Assembly: GCA_016287975.1 (NCBI GenBank)
Contig: JAEEXV010000206.1
Coordinates: forward strand, 1-8,266
Length of the DNA stretch: 8,266 nt
Source of the DNA: Lentisphaeria bacterium
GTDB taxonomy: Bacteria > Verrucomicrobiota > Lentisphaeria > Oligosphaerales > Oligosphaeraceae
Direction: 5' to 3'
Below the pieces are notes generated by a model that saw nothing but the letters and a program-made list of their open reading frames with translations, was not told where the DNA came from and did not search any database. Shown piece by piece: positions 1 through 7,215 of this stretch (positions are counted from its first letter, which is position 1; each line of letters begins with the position of its first letter). The position numbers and the translations under genes are program-made.

Positions 1-2271
1 ATCGACGGCAAGGGCATCCGCAAACTGCTCGACGACATGCTCGCGCAGTATAAATACATCAAGAACTACAAGTCCGACACCGAACTCACCGCCGAGGACC
101 TCAAGGCCCTCTCCGACGCATTCAAGCGCCGCATCAAGGAAGTGCTCGGCACCGACTTCCCCGACGACCCGATGGCGCAGCTCTGGGGCGGCATCGGCGC
201 CGTCTTCAAGAGCTGGCGCGGCGCCAAGGCGGTCGCCTACCGCCGCATCGAGGGCATCCCCGACGACTGGGGCACCGCCGTCAACGTCCAGACGATGGTC
301 TTCGGCAACATGGACGACACCTCGGCGACGGGCGTCGCCTTCACGCGCAACCCCGCGACCGGCGAGAACAAGTTCTTCGGCGAGTGGCTGGTGAACGCGC
401 AGGGCGAGGATGTCGTCGCGGGCATCCGCACCCCGAGCCCCCTGAACAACGAGACCAAGAACGACCAGAACCGCCACATGAAGTCGATGGCGGAGGCCAT
501 GCCCGAGGCCTACAAGCAGCTCGCGCAGATCCGCATCGACCTGGAGAAGCACTACCAGGACATGCAGGACCTCGAGTTCACCGTCGAGAAGGGCAAGCTC
601 TACATGCTGCAGTGCCGCAACGGCAAGCGCGGCGGCAAGGCCGCCGTCACCATGGCGCTCGACATGCTGGCCGAGAAGCTGATTGACGAGAAGACCGCGG
701 TGCTGCGCGTCTCCCCGAACCAGGTCCTCGAGTTCCTGCTGCCGATCATCGAGCCCGCCGCCGAGAAGCGCGAGACGATGCTGCTGCGCGGCCTCCCCGC
801 AGGCCCCGGCGCCGCCTTCGGCGGCATCTACTTCACCAGCGCGGACGCCGTCGAGGCGGTGCGCCTGGGCAAGAAGGCGATCCTGGTGCGCGAGGAGACC
901 AACCCCGAGGACGTCGAGGGCATGCGCTCGGCGGACGGCATCCTGACCGCGCGCGGCGGCATGACCTCGCACGCGGCGCTGGTCGCGCGCGGCTGGGGCA
1001 AGTCCTGCATCGTGGGCGCCTCCGAGATGGTGGTGGACGCGGTGAACAAGACCGCGAAGATCGGCGACCTGGTGCTGCACGAGGGCGATGTCATCACCAT
1101 CAACGGCTCCAAGGGCTTCGTCTACCAGGGCGAACTGCCGCTGGTGCCGCCGACCGCGGGCGCGGACTACGAGAAGTTCATCCGCTTCATGGGCATCGTC
1201 GACAAGTACCGCACGATGGGCGTGCGCGCCAACGCCGACAACCCCGACGACGCCAAGAAGGCGCGCGAGTTCGGCGCCGAGGGCATCGGGCTCTTCCGCA
1301 CCGAGCACATGTTCTACGGGACGGGCTCCGCGAAGCCGCTGTTCCTGCTGCGCAAGATGATCCTGTGCGTGGATTCGCAGGACCGCATCAACGTCCTCAA
1401 GGAACTCTTCCCCGCGATGAAGGCGGACATCAAGCAGACGATGAAGGAGATGGGCGACTACCCCGTCACCGTCCGCCTGCTCGACCCGCCGCTGCATGAA
1501 TTCGTGCCGCACGCGAAGATCGGGCGCCAGGAGCTGGCCAATGCGCTGAACATCGCGGAGGACGAGGTGCTCAAGCGCATCGACGCGCTGGCCGAGTCCA
1601 ACCCGATGATGGGGCACCGCGGCGTGCGCCTGTCGGTCACCTATCCTGAGATCACCGAATACCAGGTGCGCGCGATCTTCGAGGCGGTCGCCGAGATCAA
1701 CGCCGAGGACAACCGCAAACTGGTGCCCGAGATCATGGTCCCGATCACCTGCGACGTGCGCGAACTGCGCTATGTCGCCGACATCGTGGCCAATGTCCAC
1801 GCCGAGATCAAGCGGCGCTTCGACCTCAAGGAGTTCCCGTACCACCTGGGCACGATGATCGAGATCCCGCGCGCCGCGCTCAAGGCCGACGAACTGGCCA
1901 AGGTCGCCGAGTTCTTCTCCTTCGGCACCAACGACCTCTCGCAGCTGACCTTCGGCTTCTCGCGCGACGACATCGGCTCCTTCATGCCCGACTACCTCGC
2001 CAAGCACATGATCAAGGCCGATCCGTTCCAGACCATCGACACCGAGGGCGTCGGCCAGCTGATCGAGATCGCCGCCCAGAAGGGCCGCTCCGTGCGCCCC
2101 GACCTCCATCTGGGCATCTGCGGCGAGCAGGGCGGCGACCCCGCCTCCGTCGAGTTCTGCTACCAGGCGGGCCTGACCTACGTCAGCTGCTCGCCGTTCC
2201 GCGTCCCGATCGCCCGCGTCGCCGCCGCCCAGGCCGCGATCAAGGCGAACAAGGCCTCAAAGAAGGCCTAG
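1..2271 (+). CDS. ppdK: Pyruvate phosphate dikinase, 5'-truncated by window edge
   Basis: PPDK interconverts pyruvate + ATP + Pi and PEP + AMP + PPi in the cytoplasm, serving PPi-linked glycolysis or gluconeogenesis. Frame 1 is open from base 1, so the gene starts upstream; the ATG at 37 is internal. 756 codons are visible. Comparison with the roughly 875-residue Clostridium symbiosum enzyme suggests about 130 N-terminal residues are missing, including the start of the ATP-grasp domain. Window residues: rest of the ATP-binding domain to about 250; swivelling phosphohistidine domain with GGMTSHAAL, catalytic His324 and the preceding Thr322 (the regulatory threonine position in plant PPDK); C-terminal TIM-barrel PEP/pyruvate domain with Arg433 (FRTEH), Arg492 (RLLDPPLHEF), Glu621, Asn644-Asp645 (GTNDLSQ) and catalytic Cys707 (CGEQGGDP). 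All expected catalytic residues in view are present, so it looks functional. PEP synthase and PTS enzyme I are excluded by the PPDK-type RLLDPPLHEF and CSPFRVPIARVAAAQAA segments. It ends with TAG, followed by a terminator, so it is probably transcribed separately from the next gene. Confidence 0.97.
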   Translation: MDGKGIRKLLDDMLAQYKYIKNYKSDTELTAEDLKALSDAFKRRIKEVLGTDFPDDPMAQLWGGIGAVFKSWRGAKAVAYRRIEGIPDDWGTAVNVQTMVFGNMDDTSATGVAFTRNPATGENKFFGEWLVNAQGEDVVAGIRTPSPLNNETKNDQNRHMKSMAEAMPEAYKQLAQIRIDLEKHYQDMQDLEFTVEKGKLYMLQCRNGKRGGKAAVTMALDMLAEKLIDEKTAVLRVSPNQVLEFLLPIIEPAAEKRETMLLRGLPAGPGAAFGGIYFTSADAVEAVRLGKKAILVREETNPEDVEGMRSADGILTARGGMTSHAALVARGWGKSCIVGASEMVVDAVNKTAKIGDLVLHEGDVITINGSKGFVYQGELPLVPPTAGADYEKFIRFMGIVDKYRTMGVRANADNPDDAKKAREFGAEGIGLFRTEHMFYGTGSAKPLFLLRKMILCVDSQDRINVLKELFPAMKADIKQTMKEMGDYPVTVRLLDPPLHEFVPHAKIGRQELANALNIAEDEVLKRIDALAESNPMMGHRGVRLSVTYPEITEYQVRAIFEAVAEINAEDNRKLVPEIMVPITCDVRELRYVADIVANVHAEIKRRFDLKEFPYHLGTMIEIPRAALKADELAKVAEFFSFGTNDLSQLTFGFSRDDIGSFMPDYLAKHMIKADPFQTIDTEGVGQLIEIAAQKGRSVRPDLHLGICGEQGGDPASVEFCYQAGLTYVSCSPFRVPIARVAAAQAAIKANKASKKA

Positions 2272-2291
2272 TTCGACGCCGCCGACGTGGA

Positions 2292-2317
2292 CGGCACGGC
2301 CGCGAAGGCCGTTGCCG
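2292..2317 (+). other. Hairpin 1 after ppdK
   Basis: Arms GGCACGGCC (2293-2301) and GGCCGTTGCC (2307-2316) pair around a GCGAA loop with one bulged T, and C2292-G2317 closes the stem. No T-run follows. It lies just upstream of the stronger hairpin at 2329-2357 and may assist termination or protect the ppdK 3' end; that role is inference. Confidence 0.5.
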
Positions 2318-2328
2318 CCCGCGTCTTC

Positions 2329-2364
2329 ACGGCAGGGGCGGTTCCGCCCCCTGCCGTCCGTTTT
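2329..2364 (+). terminator. Rho-independent terminator after ppdK
   Basis: A perfect 10-bp stem, ACGGCAGGGG (2329-2338) with CCCCTGCCGT (2348-2357), encloses a 9-nt loop and is followed by CCG and TTTT (2361-2364). It sits 58 nt after the ppdK stop on the same strand. The T-run is short but the stem is very GC-rich. Its presence argues that the helicase gene downstream has its own promoter and cannot start before about 2370. Confidence 0.75.
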
Positions 2365-2530
2365 CCTCGGAAGCCGTTTTCGTCTATTGCCCGCAAGAAG
2401 GCGCCAGCCGCGTTATTCCAGGCCAGCGCCCCGTCTCTTCCAGGCTTCCACAGTTTTTCCCCCGTCCCGTCGTTCCAGCCTTTCGTTCCGCCGACCGCTT
2501 CGGCGCCCTTTTCCCTGTCCTGGCCTTATT
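2365..2530 (+). other. Non-coding, pyrimidine-rich stretch upstream of the helicase gene
   Basis: The + strand here is rich in C and T, with several CCCGT, TTCC and TTTT runs. Translation in the helicase frame gives a low-complexity Arg/Pro/Ser string unlike the rest of the protein, so I read it as untranslated. The helicase promoter should lie here. The only -10-like hexamer I see is TATTAT at 2527-2532, which overlaps the ATG at 2531 and has no recognisable -35 at 16-18 nt. I cannot name a promoter with confidence. Confidence 0.5.
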
Positions 2531-5500
2531 ATGCCCGTTCCCGAAAACTACCCGAAAACCCCGCCGCCCTGGCTTGACCGACTGCCCACCCCGCAGGAGG
2601 TCGGGCGAATGTTTTCGCGCGGCGTTTCGTCGCACGCCAAGCGCACCCTGGAACGGGAACGCCCCGAATTGACGTGGGACGACACCTCGCTCACCTTGCG
2701 CCTCGGCCCCCACACCTTCGTCAAGCGGCTGGTGGACGGGGAGTTCAAGACCTCCTGCGACTGCGGCAAGGATGAGCATTGCCTGCATGAATGCCTCGCC
2801 TTCAGAATGCTCCAGCAGATCTGCCGCCGCGAACGCTGGCCTTATCCTGGCGATTCGCCGTACATGATTTCCCTGAAACTGGCGGCTTCGTCGGAAGGGG
2901 AGCCCCCTGCGGCGCCGCTGCCTGGGGGGCCGATGCTGGGCTCGTCGCTGTCGCCAGTGCTGTCGGGGCTGATGCCGCTGGTGAAGCTGACGCCGTCGAA
3001 GAATCCCGCGCCCGTCGTGACGCTCCCGCCGCCGTCCCGCGACAAGGCCAGGGAGAAGCCGAAGGAGGCCGCGAAAGGGCGCGAGAAGCCCCAGGAGAAG
3101 CCGAAGGAGGCCGCGAAGGAGAAGGACCGCGCGAAGCCGAAGGAGAAGGGCAGGGCGAAGGAGGGCGCGGCCAGGCCCGCTCCGAAGGCGGAGAAGGGCG
3201 AGGGGAAGCGTCCGCCGCAGCCGACTCTGGTGTCGTTGCTGTCCGGCAAGGCGGCCACCATCCAGTTGATCCTCACGGTGGAGGCGGATTTCCATCTGCC
3301 CGACGGGCAGGTCGGGCTTCGTTTCTACACCCAGACCCGAAAGGACGCGCTGCGGCAGTTGCTGACGCTTGCCAGCCTGCGCAACCGCGCGCAGGAGATC
3401 ACGAGCGGCCAGGCGGGCGTCTACAGCTGGTCCGAGGAGGATGCCAGATTCCTCAAGTTCATCTGGCCGCTGCTGGCGCGGAGGGATGTCGCGCATCTGG
3501 ACACCGACATCCTGGCCCTGCCAGGCGACACCTTCCAGGAGTGGCGGCGCGTCTTCGCCGCAGAGAGCGGCCGTTTCATCAACCGCGACGACCAGAAGCC
3601 CCTGCTCCCGCTGGACCAGAGCGCGCCCGTGGGCGTGGCCTTCCAGCTCTCCGACCACGACGCCCCCGAGGGGATGTTCCGCATCCAGGCGCAGATCATC
3701 TTCCCCGACGGCACCCGCAAATATGCGTGGGAGGTCTTTTCCGAGGCCGCGAAGGATCCCAACGCCCAGGTCGCCCTCGCGGAACTCTATGCGGCGCTGC
3801 CAGTTCCGAAGTCGACGCTCGACTACTTCAAGGGGCCGATCACGACCCTGCGGAAGGACAAGGCGGTGGAACGGCTCCCGCCGCTGCTCAACTACCATCT
3901 GGAACTCCTCGAAAACGGGCCGTGCGTCAGCCGTGCCGCAGTCGGCAAGGCCGCGTCCGCGCTCGTCCCCGTCATCGCGTTCAGCATGCAGGACAATATG
4001 TTCTGCATCCAGTGCCAGATCAAGGGCAAGGCGGTGCCGCTGGCCTCCTCAGTCGTGAATCTGACGCGGGGGCTCCACTGCACCAAGCGCGGGAAACTCG
4101 TCATCGACGGAGTCGCCTCGACCAGGGAGGCGGAGAGCGCCATCCATGTCCTGCGCGAACTGGCGCGCAACCCCAATTCCACGACGACTGGCGACGCGGT
4201 GTATTTCCCGAACAGCCTGGATTCCGCGACCTTCCTGGCCAAGGCGTGGGTGCTGCTGCCGTCCAGCCTCAAGAAGAGCGCCACCCCCGAACTCAGGGGC
4301 ATCTTCTCCGACCGCAACCAGAATGTCATCCTCGAACCTGAGTTCAAATTGACCGACCAGGATGTCTTCGTGAAGGTCGAGGTCAGCTGGCGGGACGTCT
4401 CAGGGAAGTTCGACCTCGCGCCCAGGGACATCGCCAACGCGATGCAAAACGACGCCAGCGTGGTGCACGACAAGAACGGACGCTGGCTCGCCATCGACCG
4501 CGAGCGAGCCTCCCAGATCCGCCAGCAGTTGATCGACGAGGGAATCCTCACCCCCTACGGATCAGGGGGCGCGTCCCTGCTCAGAAGCGATCTGCGCGAA
4601 TCCCTCAAGAAGGTCGCCGCGTCCCTCTCCACCTCGAAGATTCCCACGGCCGACGCCGAATCCGAATCCTTCGCGGAGCGGCTCCTCACCGAACCCGTCC
4701 CCGAACTGCCGCCCGTCCCGAAGCACCTCGACCATCTGCTGCGCGACTACCAGCGCGCAGGCGTCCATTTCCTGCTCGACCGCGCCCTCTGCCGCGCAGG
4801 CGCCATCCTGGCGGACGACATGGGCCTCGGCAAGACCCTCCAGGTGCTGTCGCTCCTGGAGACATGGCGCACCGCGAAATGCGCCGAGCAGTCGGGCGGG
4901 GGGGGCTTTTCGGCGCTGGTGGTGTCTCCCGCGACGGTGATCGGGGTGTGGCTGGAGCAGGCGCGCGCCTTCTGCCCCGAGTTGCCGATTGTGGCCATGA
5001 CTGGCCCCGTGAAGCAGCGGCAGAAGGTCTTCGAGGAGAACCCGCACGCCGTGCTGGTCACGCACTATGGATTGGTGCGCAGCGATATCGAAATGCTGAA
5101 GAAGCGTGAATACGAATTTGTCATCCTGGACGAGGCGCAGAACATCAAGAATCCGCAGGCGCAGGCGACCCTCGCGGTCAAGGCGCTGTCGGCGCGGCAT
5201 CGGATCGCGCTCACTGGCACGCCGCTGGAGAACCGCCTTTCCGACCTGTGGTCGATCATGGACTTCCTGAACCAGGGCTTCCTGGGGGATCTCCCCGACT
5301 TCACCTCGACATACACCAGCAATTTCGGTCTGAAGTCCCTGGGGCGGCGGATCGCGCCGCTGATGCTGCGCCGCGACAAGAGCACCGTCGCCGCCGAACT
5401 GCCGCCGCGCACGGTCATCCTGCGTTCGGTCGAACTCACCGACGAGCAGCGCGCCTTCTACGAGCGCGAACTCATGATTTCGCGGGAGGCGGTCAAGGAG

Positions 5501-6112
5501 GCGGGCCCCATCGAGATCCTGTCGGCGCTCACGCGGCTGCGCCAGATCTGCTGCGACCCCGAACTCTTCCTCAAACACCCGCACGAGATGGGCTCCGGCA
5601 AGCTCATGCTGCTGCTGGAGCAGGTCGAGGAACTGCTTTCCACGGGGCATTCGGTGCTGGTCTTCTCGCAGTTCACGCAGATGCTCGCCATCATCCAGCG
5701 CGAGTTTGGCAAGCGCGGCATCCCCAGCCGCATGATCACCGGCGAAACGCCCGTCGAGGACCGCGCGCGCCTCGTCGAGGAGTTCAACGCCGACGAGACG
5801 CCCTCCGTCATGCTGCTGTCGCTCAAGGCCGCGGGAACTGGCCTCACCCTCACCAAGGCCGACTACGTCTTCCTCTACGACCCGTGGTGGAATCCCGCCG
5901 CCGAGAACCAGGCCATCGACCGCACCCACCGCATCGGGCAGACCCGCCCAGTCTTCGCCTATCGACTCATCGCCGAGGAGACCATCGAGGAGCGCGTCAT
6001 CGCCTTTATGCAGGCCAAGCAGGAACTCTTCGACGCCGTTGTCGGAGGCGCCGCCGCCGAGGAGGTCGCAGGACGCCTCGGACGCGACGAACTGCTGCGG
6101 CTGCTGCAGTGA
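2531..6112 (+). CDS. SNF2-family DNA helicase/translocase with N-terminal SWIM-type zinc motif
   Basis: A superfamily 2 Swi2/Snf2 ATPase, expected to translocate on double-stranded DNA and remodel protein-DNA complexes; substrate and pathway are unknown. From the ATG at 2531 it is 1193 aa. Residues 76-86 read CDCGKDEHCLH, a SWIM-like CxC-x5-CxH zinc motif (Cys76, Cys78, Cys84, His86). Residues about 171-228 are a Lys/Ala/Glu/Pro-rich, probably disordered linker. Residues about 235-700 are a long region I cannot assign to a family; it may correspond to the SNF2-associated regions of other bacterial members. The ATPase core is complete: LLRDYQ near 738, Walker A DDMGLGKT (Lys768), Walker B DEAQ (867-870), LTGTP (894-898), AGTGLTLT (1101-1108) and RTHRIGQ (1131-1137), so it should be active. 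Start choice: 2531 begins coding-like sequence but lacks a Shine-Dalgarno; ATG 2609 has one and would give 1167 aa. It is not RapA/HepA, which is shorter and lacks SWIM. No defence genes (such as DISARM partners) adjoin it. Confidence 0.93.
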   Translation: MPVPENYPKTPPPWLDRLPTPQEVGRMFSRGVSSHAKRTLERERPELTWDDTSLTLRLGPHTFVKRLVDGEFKTSCDCGKDEHCLHECLAFRMLQQICRRERWPYPGDSPYMISLKLAASSEGEPPAAPLPGGPMLGSSLSPVLSGLMPLVKLTPSKNPAPVVTLPPPSRDKAREKPKEAAKGREKPQEKPKEAAKEKDRAKPKEKGRAKEGAARPAPKAEKGEGKRPPQPTLVSLLSGKAATIQLILTVEADFHLPDGQVGLRFYTQTRKDALRQLLTLASLRNRAQEITSGQAGVYSWSEEDARFLKFIWPLLARRDVAHLDTDILALPGDTFQEWRRVFAAESGRFINRDDQKPLLPLDQSAPVGVAFQLSDHDAPEGMFRIQAQIIFPDGTRKYAWEVFSEAAKDPNAQVALAELYAALPVPKSTLDYFKGPITTLRKDKAVERLPPLLNYHLELLENGPCVSRAAVGKAASALVPVIAFSMQDNMFCIQCQIKGKAVPLASSVVNLTRGLHCTKRGKLVIDGVASTREAESAIHVLRELARNPNSTTTGDAVYFPNSLDSATFLAKAWVLLPSSLKKSATPELRGIFSDRNQNVILEPEFKLTDQDVFVKVEVSWRDVSGKFDLAPRDIANAMQNDASVVHDKNGRWLAIDRERASQIRQQLIDEGILTPYGSGGASLLRSDLRESLKKVAASLSTSKIPTADAESESFAERLLTEPVPELPPVPKHLDHLLRDYQRAGVHFLLDRALCRAGAILADDMGLGKTLQVLSLLETWRTAKCAEQSGGGGFSALVVSPATVIGVWLEQARAFCPELPIVAMTGPVKQRQKVFEENPHAVLVTHYGLVRSDIEMLKKREYEFVILDEAQNIKNPQAQATLAVKALSARHRIALTGTPLENRLSDLWSIMDFLNQGFLGDLPDFTSTYTSNFGLKSLGRRIAPLMLRRDKSTVAAELPPRTVILRSVELTDEQRAFYERELMISREAVKEAGPIEILSALTRLRQICCDPELFLKHPHEMGSGKLMLLLEQVEELLSTGHSVLVFSQFTQMLAIIQREFGKRGIPSRMITGETPVEDRARLVEEFNADETPSVMLLSLKAAGTGLTLTKADYVFLYDPWWNPAAENQAIDRTHRIGQTRPVFAYRLIAEETIEERVIAFMQAKQELFDAVVGGAAAEEVAGRLGRDELLRLLQ
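2595..2600 (+). promoter_or_regulatory. Perfect AGGAGG Shine-Dalgarno for an alternative helicase start at 2609
   Basis: AGGAGG lies 8 nt before an in-frame ATG at 2609-2611, which would begin MFSRGVSSHAK. The spacing is ideal and similar to the other two genes with visible starts here (9 nt for the SGNH gene, 7 nt for rpsD). If 2531 is the true start, the same bases encode Gln-Glu inside the protein. Both readings are open. The SD favours 2609, whereas the protein-like sequence between 2531 and 2608 favours 2531. Confidence 0.5.
3053..3117 (+). repeat. Internal direct repeat in the Lys-rich linker of the helicase
   Basis: An identical 23-nt unit at 3053-3075 and 3095-3117 encodes EKPKEAAK twice, 42 nt (14 codons) apart. 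Degenerate KPKEK and RAKEG copies continue to about 3170. The spacing keeps the frame, so copy-number change would lengthen or shorten the linker without disrupting the helicase core. Confidence 0.8.
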
Positions 6113-6134
6113 AAGCGCGGCAAACCGTAGTGAC

Positions 6135-6141
6135 AAGGAGG
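6135..6141 (+). promoter_or_regulatory. Shine-Dalgarno of the SGNH hydrolase gene
   Basis: AAGGAGG lies 9 nt before the ATG at 6151 and fixes that start. The frame is also open far upstream through the helicase gene, so without this site the start would be easy to misplace. The site lies in the 38-nt gap after the helicase stop. Confidence 0.9.
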
Positions 6142-6150
6142 AGAAAGAAC

Positions 6151-7125
6151 ATGAAGATTGACTTGCGGGAGCGCCAGGATCTGGTGCATGGAGCGCGCGA
6201 GGTCGTGCCGACGGAGCGCGGCGTGTGGATGCGGCGGCTGACGGACGAGGCGCATGCGCTGTATGCGATCAGCGAGGCGCGGGCCATTCGATGCCGCTGC
6301 GGCGCGGGCGTGCGGATCTGCTTCGTCTCGGACACGCGCGCAGTCGCGCTGACGGTCGGGCTGGGGCGCGGCGAGGCGCGCCCCGTCTATGCGGCGGATG
6401 TGGTCGTGGACCGCGACTGGAGGCACCCCAGGACCTTCGGGGCGGAGGCGGCGGGGCGGGACTATGAGGCGCGGGTGGAGGCCCCTGGGCCTGGCGCGCA
6501 CCGCTACGAGATCCATCTGCCGCACCTGTGCGAGGCCGAGGTTCTGTCGCTGGAGGTCGATGACGGCGCGAGCGTCTCCGAGGCGCCCTTCGCGGGGCGT
6601 CCGATCGCCTTCATCGGGGATTCGATCACCCAGGGCATGACCTCGACCTCCCCGACGCGATGCTATGCGACGATGGTCGGCGAGGCGCTGGACCGCGACT
6701 ACGTGAACCTCTCGGTCGGAGGGGCGGTGATGCTCGCGGGAATCGGGAAGGCCGCGCTCGACTACCGCTGGGGAACGGCGTTCGTCGCCTTCGGCGTCAA
6801 CGACTGGGCCTGGAACCGCCCCCTGGCGGAGTTCGCCGAGGATACGCGCGGAATGCTGCGCCATCTGGCCTCGCGCGACGGCGCCGAGATCCGCATCCTC
6901 ACGCCGCTTCCCTTTGTGCGGCCAGGGGAGAGGCCCCATTCCGAACCCCTCGACGCCTACCGCGACTGCATCCGCGCCGTCGCGTCCGAGTTCCCTGAAG
7001 TCCAGGTCATCGACGGCCTGGGCCTCGTCTCCCCCGACCCCGCGCTCTTCGTCGACGGGCTCCATCCCAACGACGACGGGATGCGCACCATGGCGGCGCA
7101 GTTGCTGAGACAACTGGAAATATAG
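6151..7125 (+). CDS. SGNH/GDSL-family hydrolase (probable carbohydrate or acyl esterase)
   Basis: 324 aa, with the start set by the AAGGAGG site. Residues about 1-145 look like an all-beta accessory domain, similar by my reading to the N-terminal domain of SsfX3-type GDSL enzymes. The C-terminal part carries the SGNH blocks: block I FIGDSITQG with nucleophile Ser158; block II LSVGG (Gly near 190); block III FGVNDW with oxyanion-hole Asn217; block V DGLHPND with Asp302 and His305. All catalytic residues are present, so the enzyme should be active on an ester, most likely removing O-acyl groups from a sugar or small molecule; the substrate cannot be read from the sequence. The N-terminus (MKIDLRERQDLVHGAREV) has no signal peptide and I see no membrane segment, so it is predicted cytoplasmic. 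It starts 38 nt after the helicase stop on the same strand with no terminator between, so cotranscription is likely, but no functional link to the helicase is evident. Confidence 0.92.
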   Translation: MKIDLRERQDLVHGAREVVPTERGVWMRRLTDEAHALYAISEARAIRCRCGAGVRICFVSDTRAVALTVGLGRGEARPVYAADVVVDRDWRHPRTFGAEAAGRDYEARVEAPGPGAHRYEIHLPHLCEAEVLSLEVDDGASVSEAPFAGRPIAFIGDSITQGMTSTSPTRCYATMVGEALDRDYVNLSVGGAVMLAGIGKAALDYRWGTAFVAFGVNDWAWNRPLAEFAEDTRGMLRHLASRDGAEIRILTPLPFVRPGERPHSEPLDAYRDCIRAVASEFPEVQVIDGLGLVSPDPALFVDGLHPNDDGMRTMAAQLLRQLEI

Positions 7126-7129
7126 GATG

Positions 7130-7157
7130 GCAGCCGCCTGAACGCAATGCAGCCGCC
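7130..7157 (+). repeat. Short direct repeat GCAGCCGCC, two copies
   Basis: GCAGCCGCC occurs at 7130-7138 and again at 7149-7157. Both copies can pair with GGCGGCTGC at 7181-7189, so two mutually exclusive hairpins are possible between the convergent SGNH and rpsD genes. Confidence 0.75.
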
Positions 7158-7189
7158 AGGCGCCAGGGGGAAGGGCGCGGGGCGGCTGC
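7149..7189. terminator. Long GC hairpin between convergent genes, possible bidirectional terminator
   Basis: The outer stem GCAGCCGCC (7149-7157) with GGCGGCTGC (7181-7189) encloses an inner stem GCGCC (7160-7164) with GGCGC (7174-7178) and a loop of about 9 nt. It begins 24 nt after the SGNH stop and ends 27 nt beyond the rpsD stop on the other strand. Neither side has a real T-run, so a factor-dependent or pausing role is as likely as intrinsic termination. Confidence 0.55.
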
Positions 7190-7197
7190 GGGGGGAA

Positions 7198-7214
7198 CCA
7201 GGTTTTCCGCCTGG
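7198..7214 (-). terminator. Small hairpin immediately after rpsD
   Basis: On the minus strand CCAGG (7214-7210), a 7-nt loop CGGAAAA and CCTGG (7202-7198) form a 5-bp stem starting 1 nt after the rpsD TAA. Only TT followed by a C-run comes after it, so it is weak as an intrinsic terminator. It may act together with the larger hairpin at 7149-7189. Confidence 0.4.
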
Positions 7215-7215
7215 A

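Noticed and set aside
2312..2530. Upstream extension of the helicase to a TTG at 2312
   Set aside because: The TTG lies within a hairpin and the extension passes through the ppdK terminator. The added residues are a low-complexity Arg/Pro/Ser string with no ribosome binding site.
3053..3117. CRISPR-like spaced repeats
   Set aside because: The repeats are inside a coding frame, in phase with codons and only two exact copies. They encode a protein linker.
2384..3898. 504-codon open frame on the minus strand
   Set aside because: It lies antisense to the helicase. Its Arg/Leu/Gly-rich content with no domain is typical of frames kept open by high GC in the third codon position of the real gene.
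4562..6136. 524-codon open frame on the minus strand
   Set aside because: It is the shadow of the helicase motor region, whose motifs on the + strand are unmistakable. No ribosome binding site or domain is seen.
5248..6150. Long N-terminal extension of the SGNH gene overlapping the helicase
   Set aside because: The frame is open only by composition. The sequence before 6151 is Arg/Pro/His-rich noise, and AAGGAGG at 6135 sets the start.
2531..7125. A defence island built around the SNF2 helicase (for example a DISARM-like system)
   Set aside because: No methyltransferase, nuclease, phospholipase D or other defence gene is present in the window. The neighbours are metabolic and ribosomal genes.
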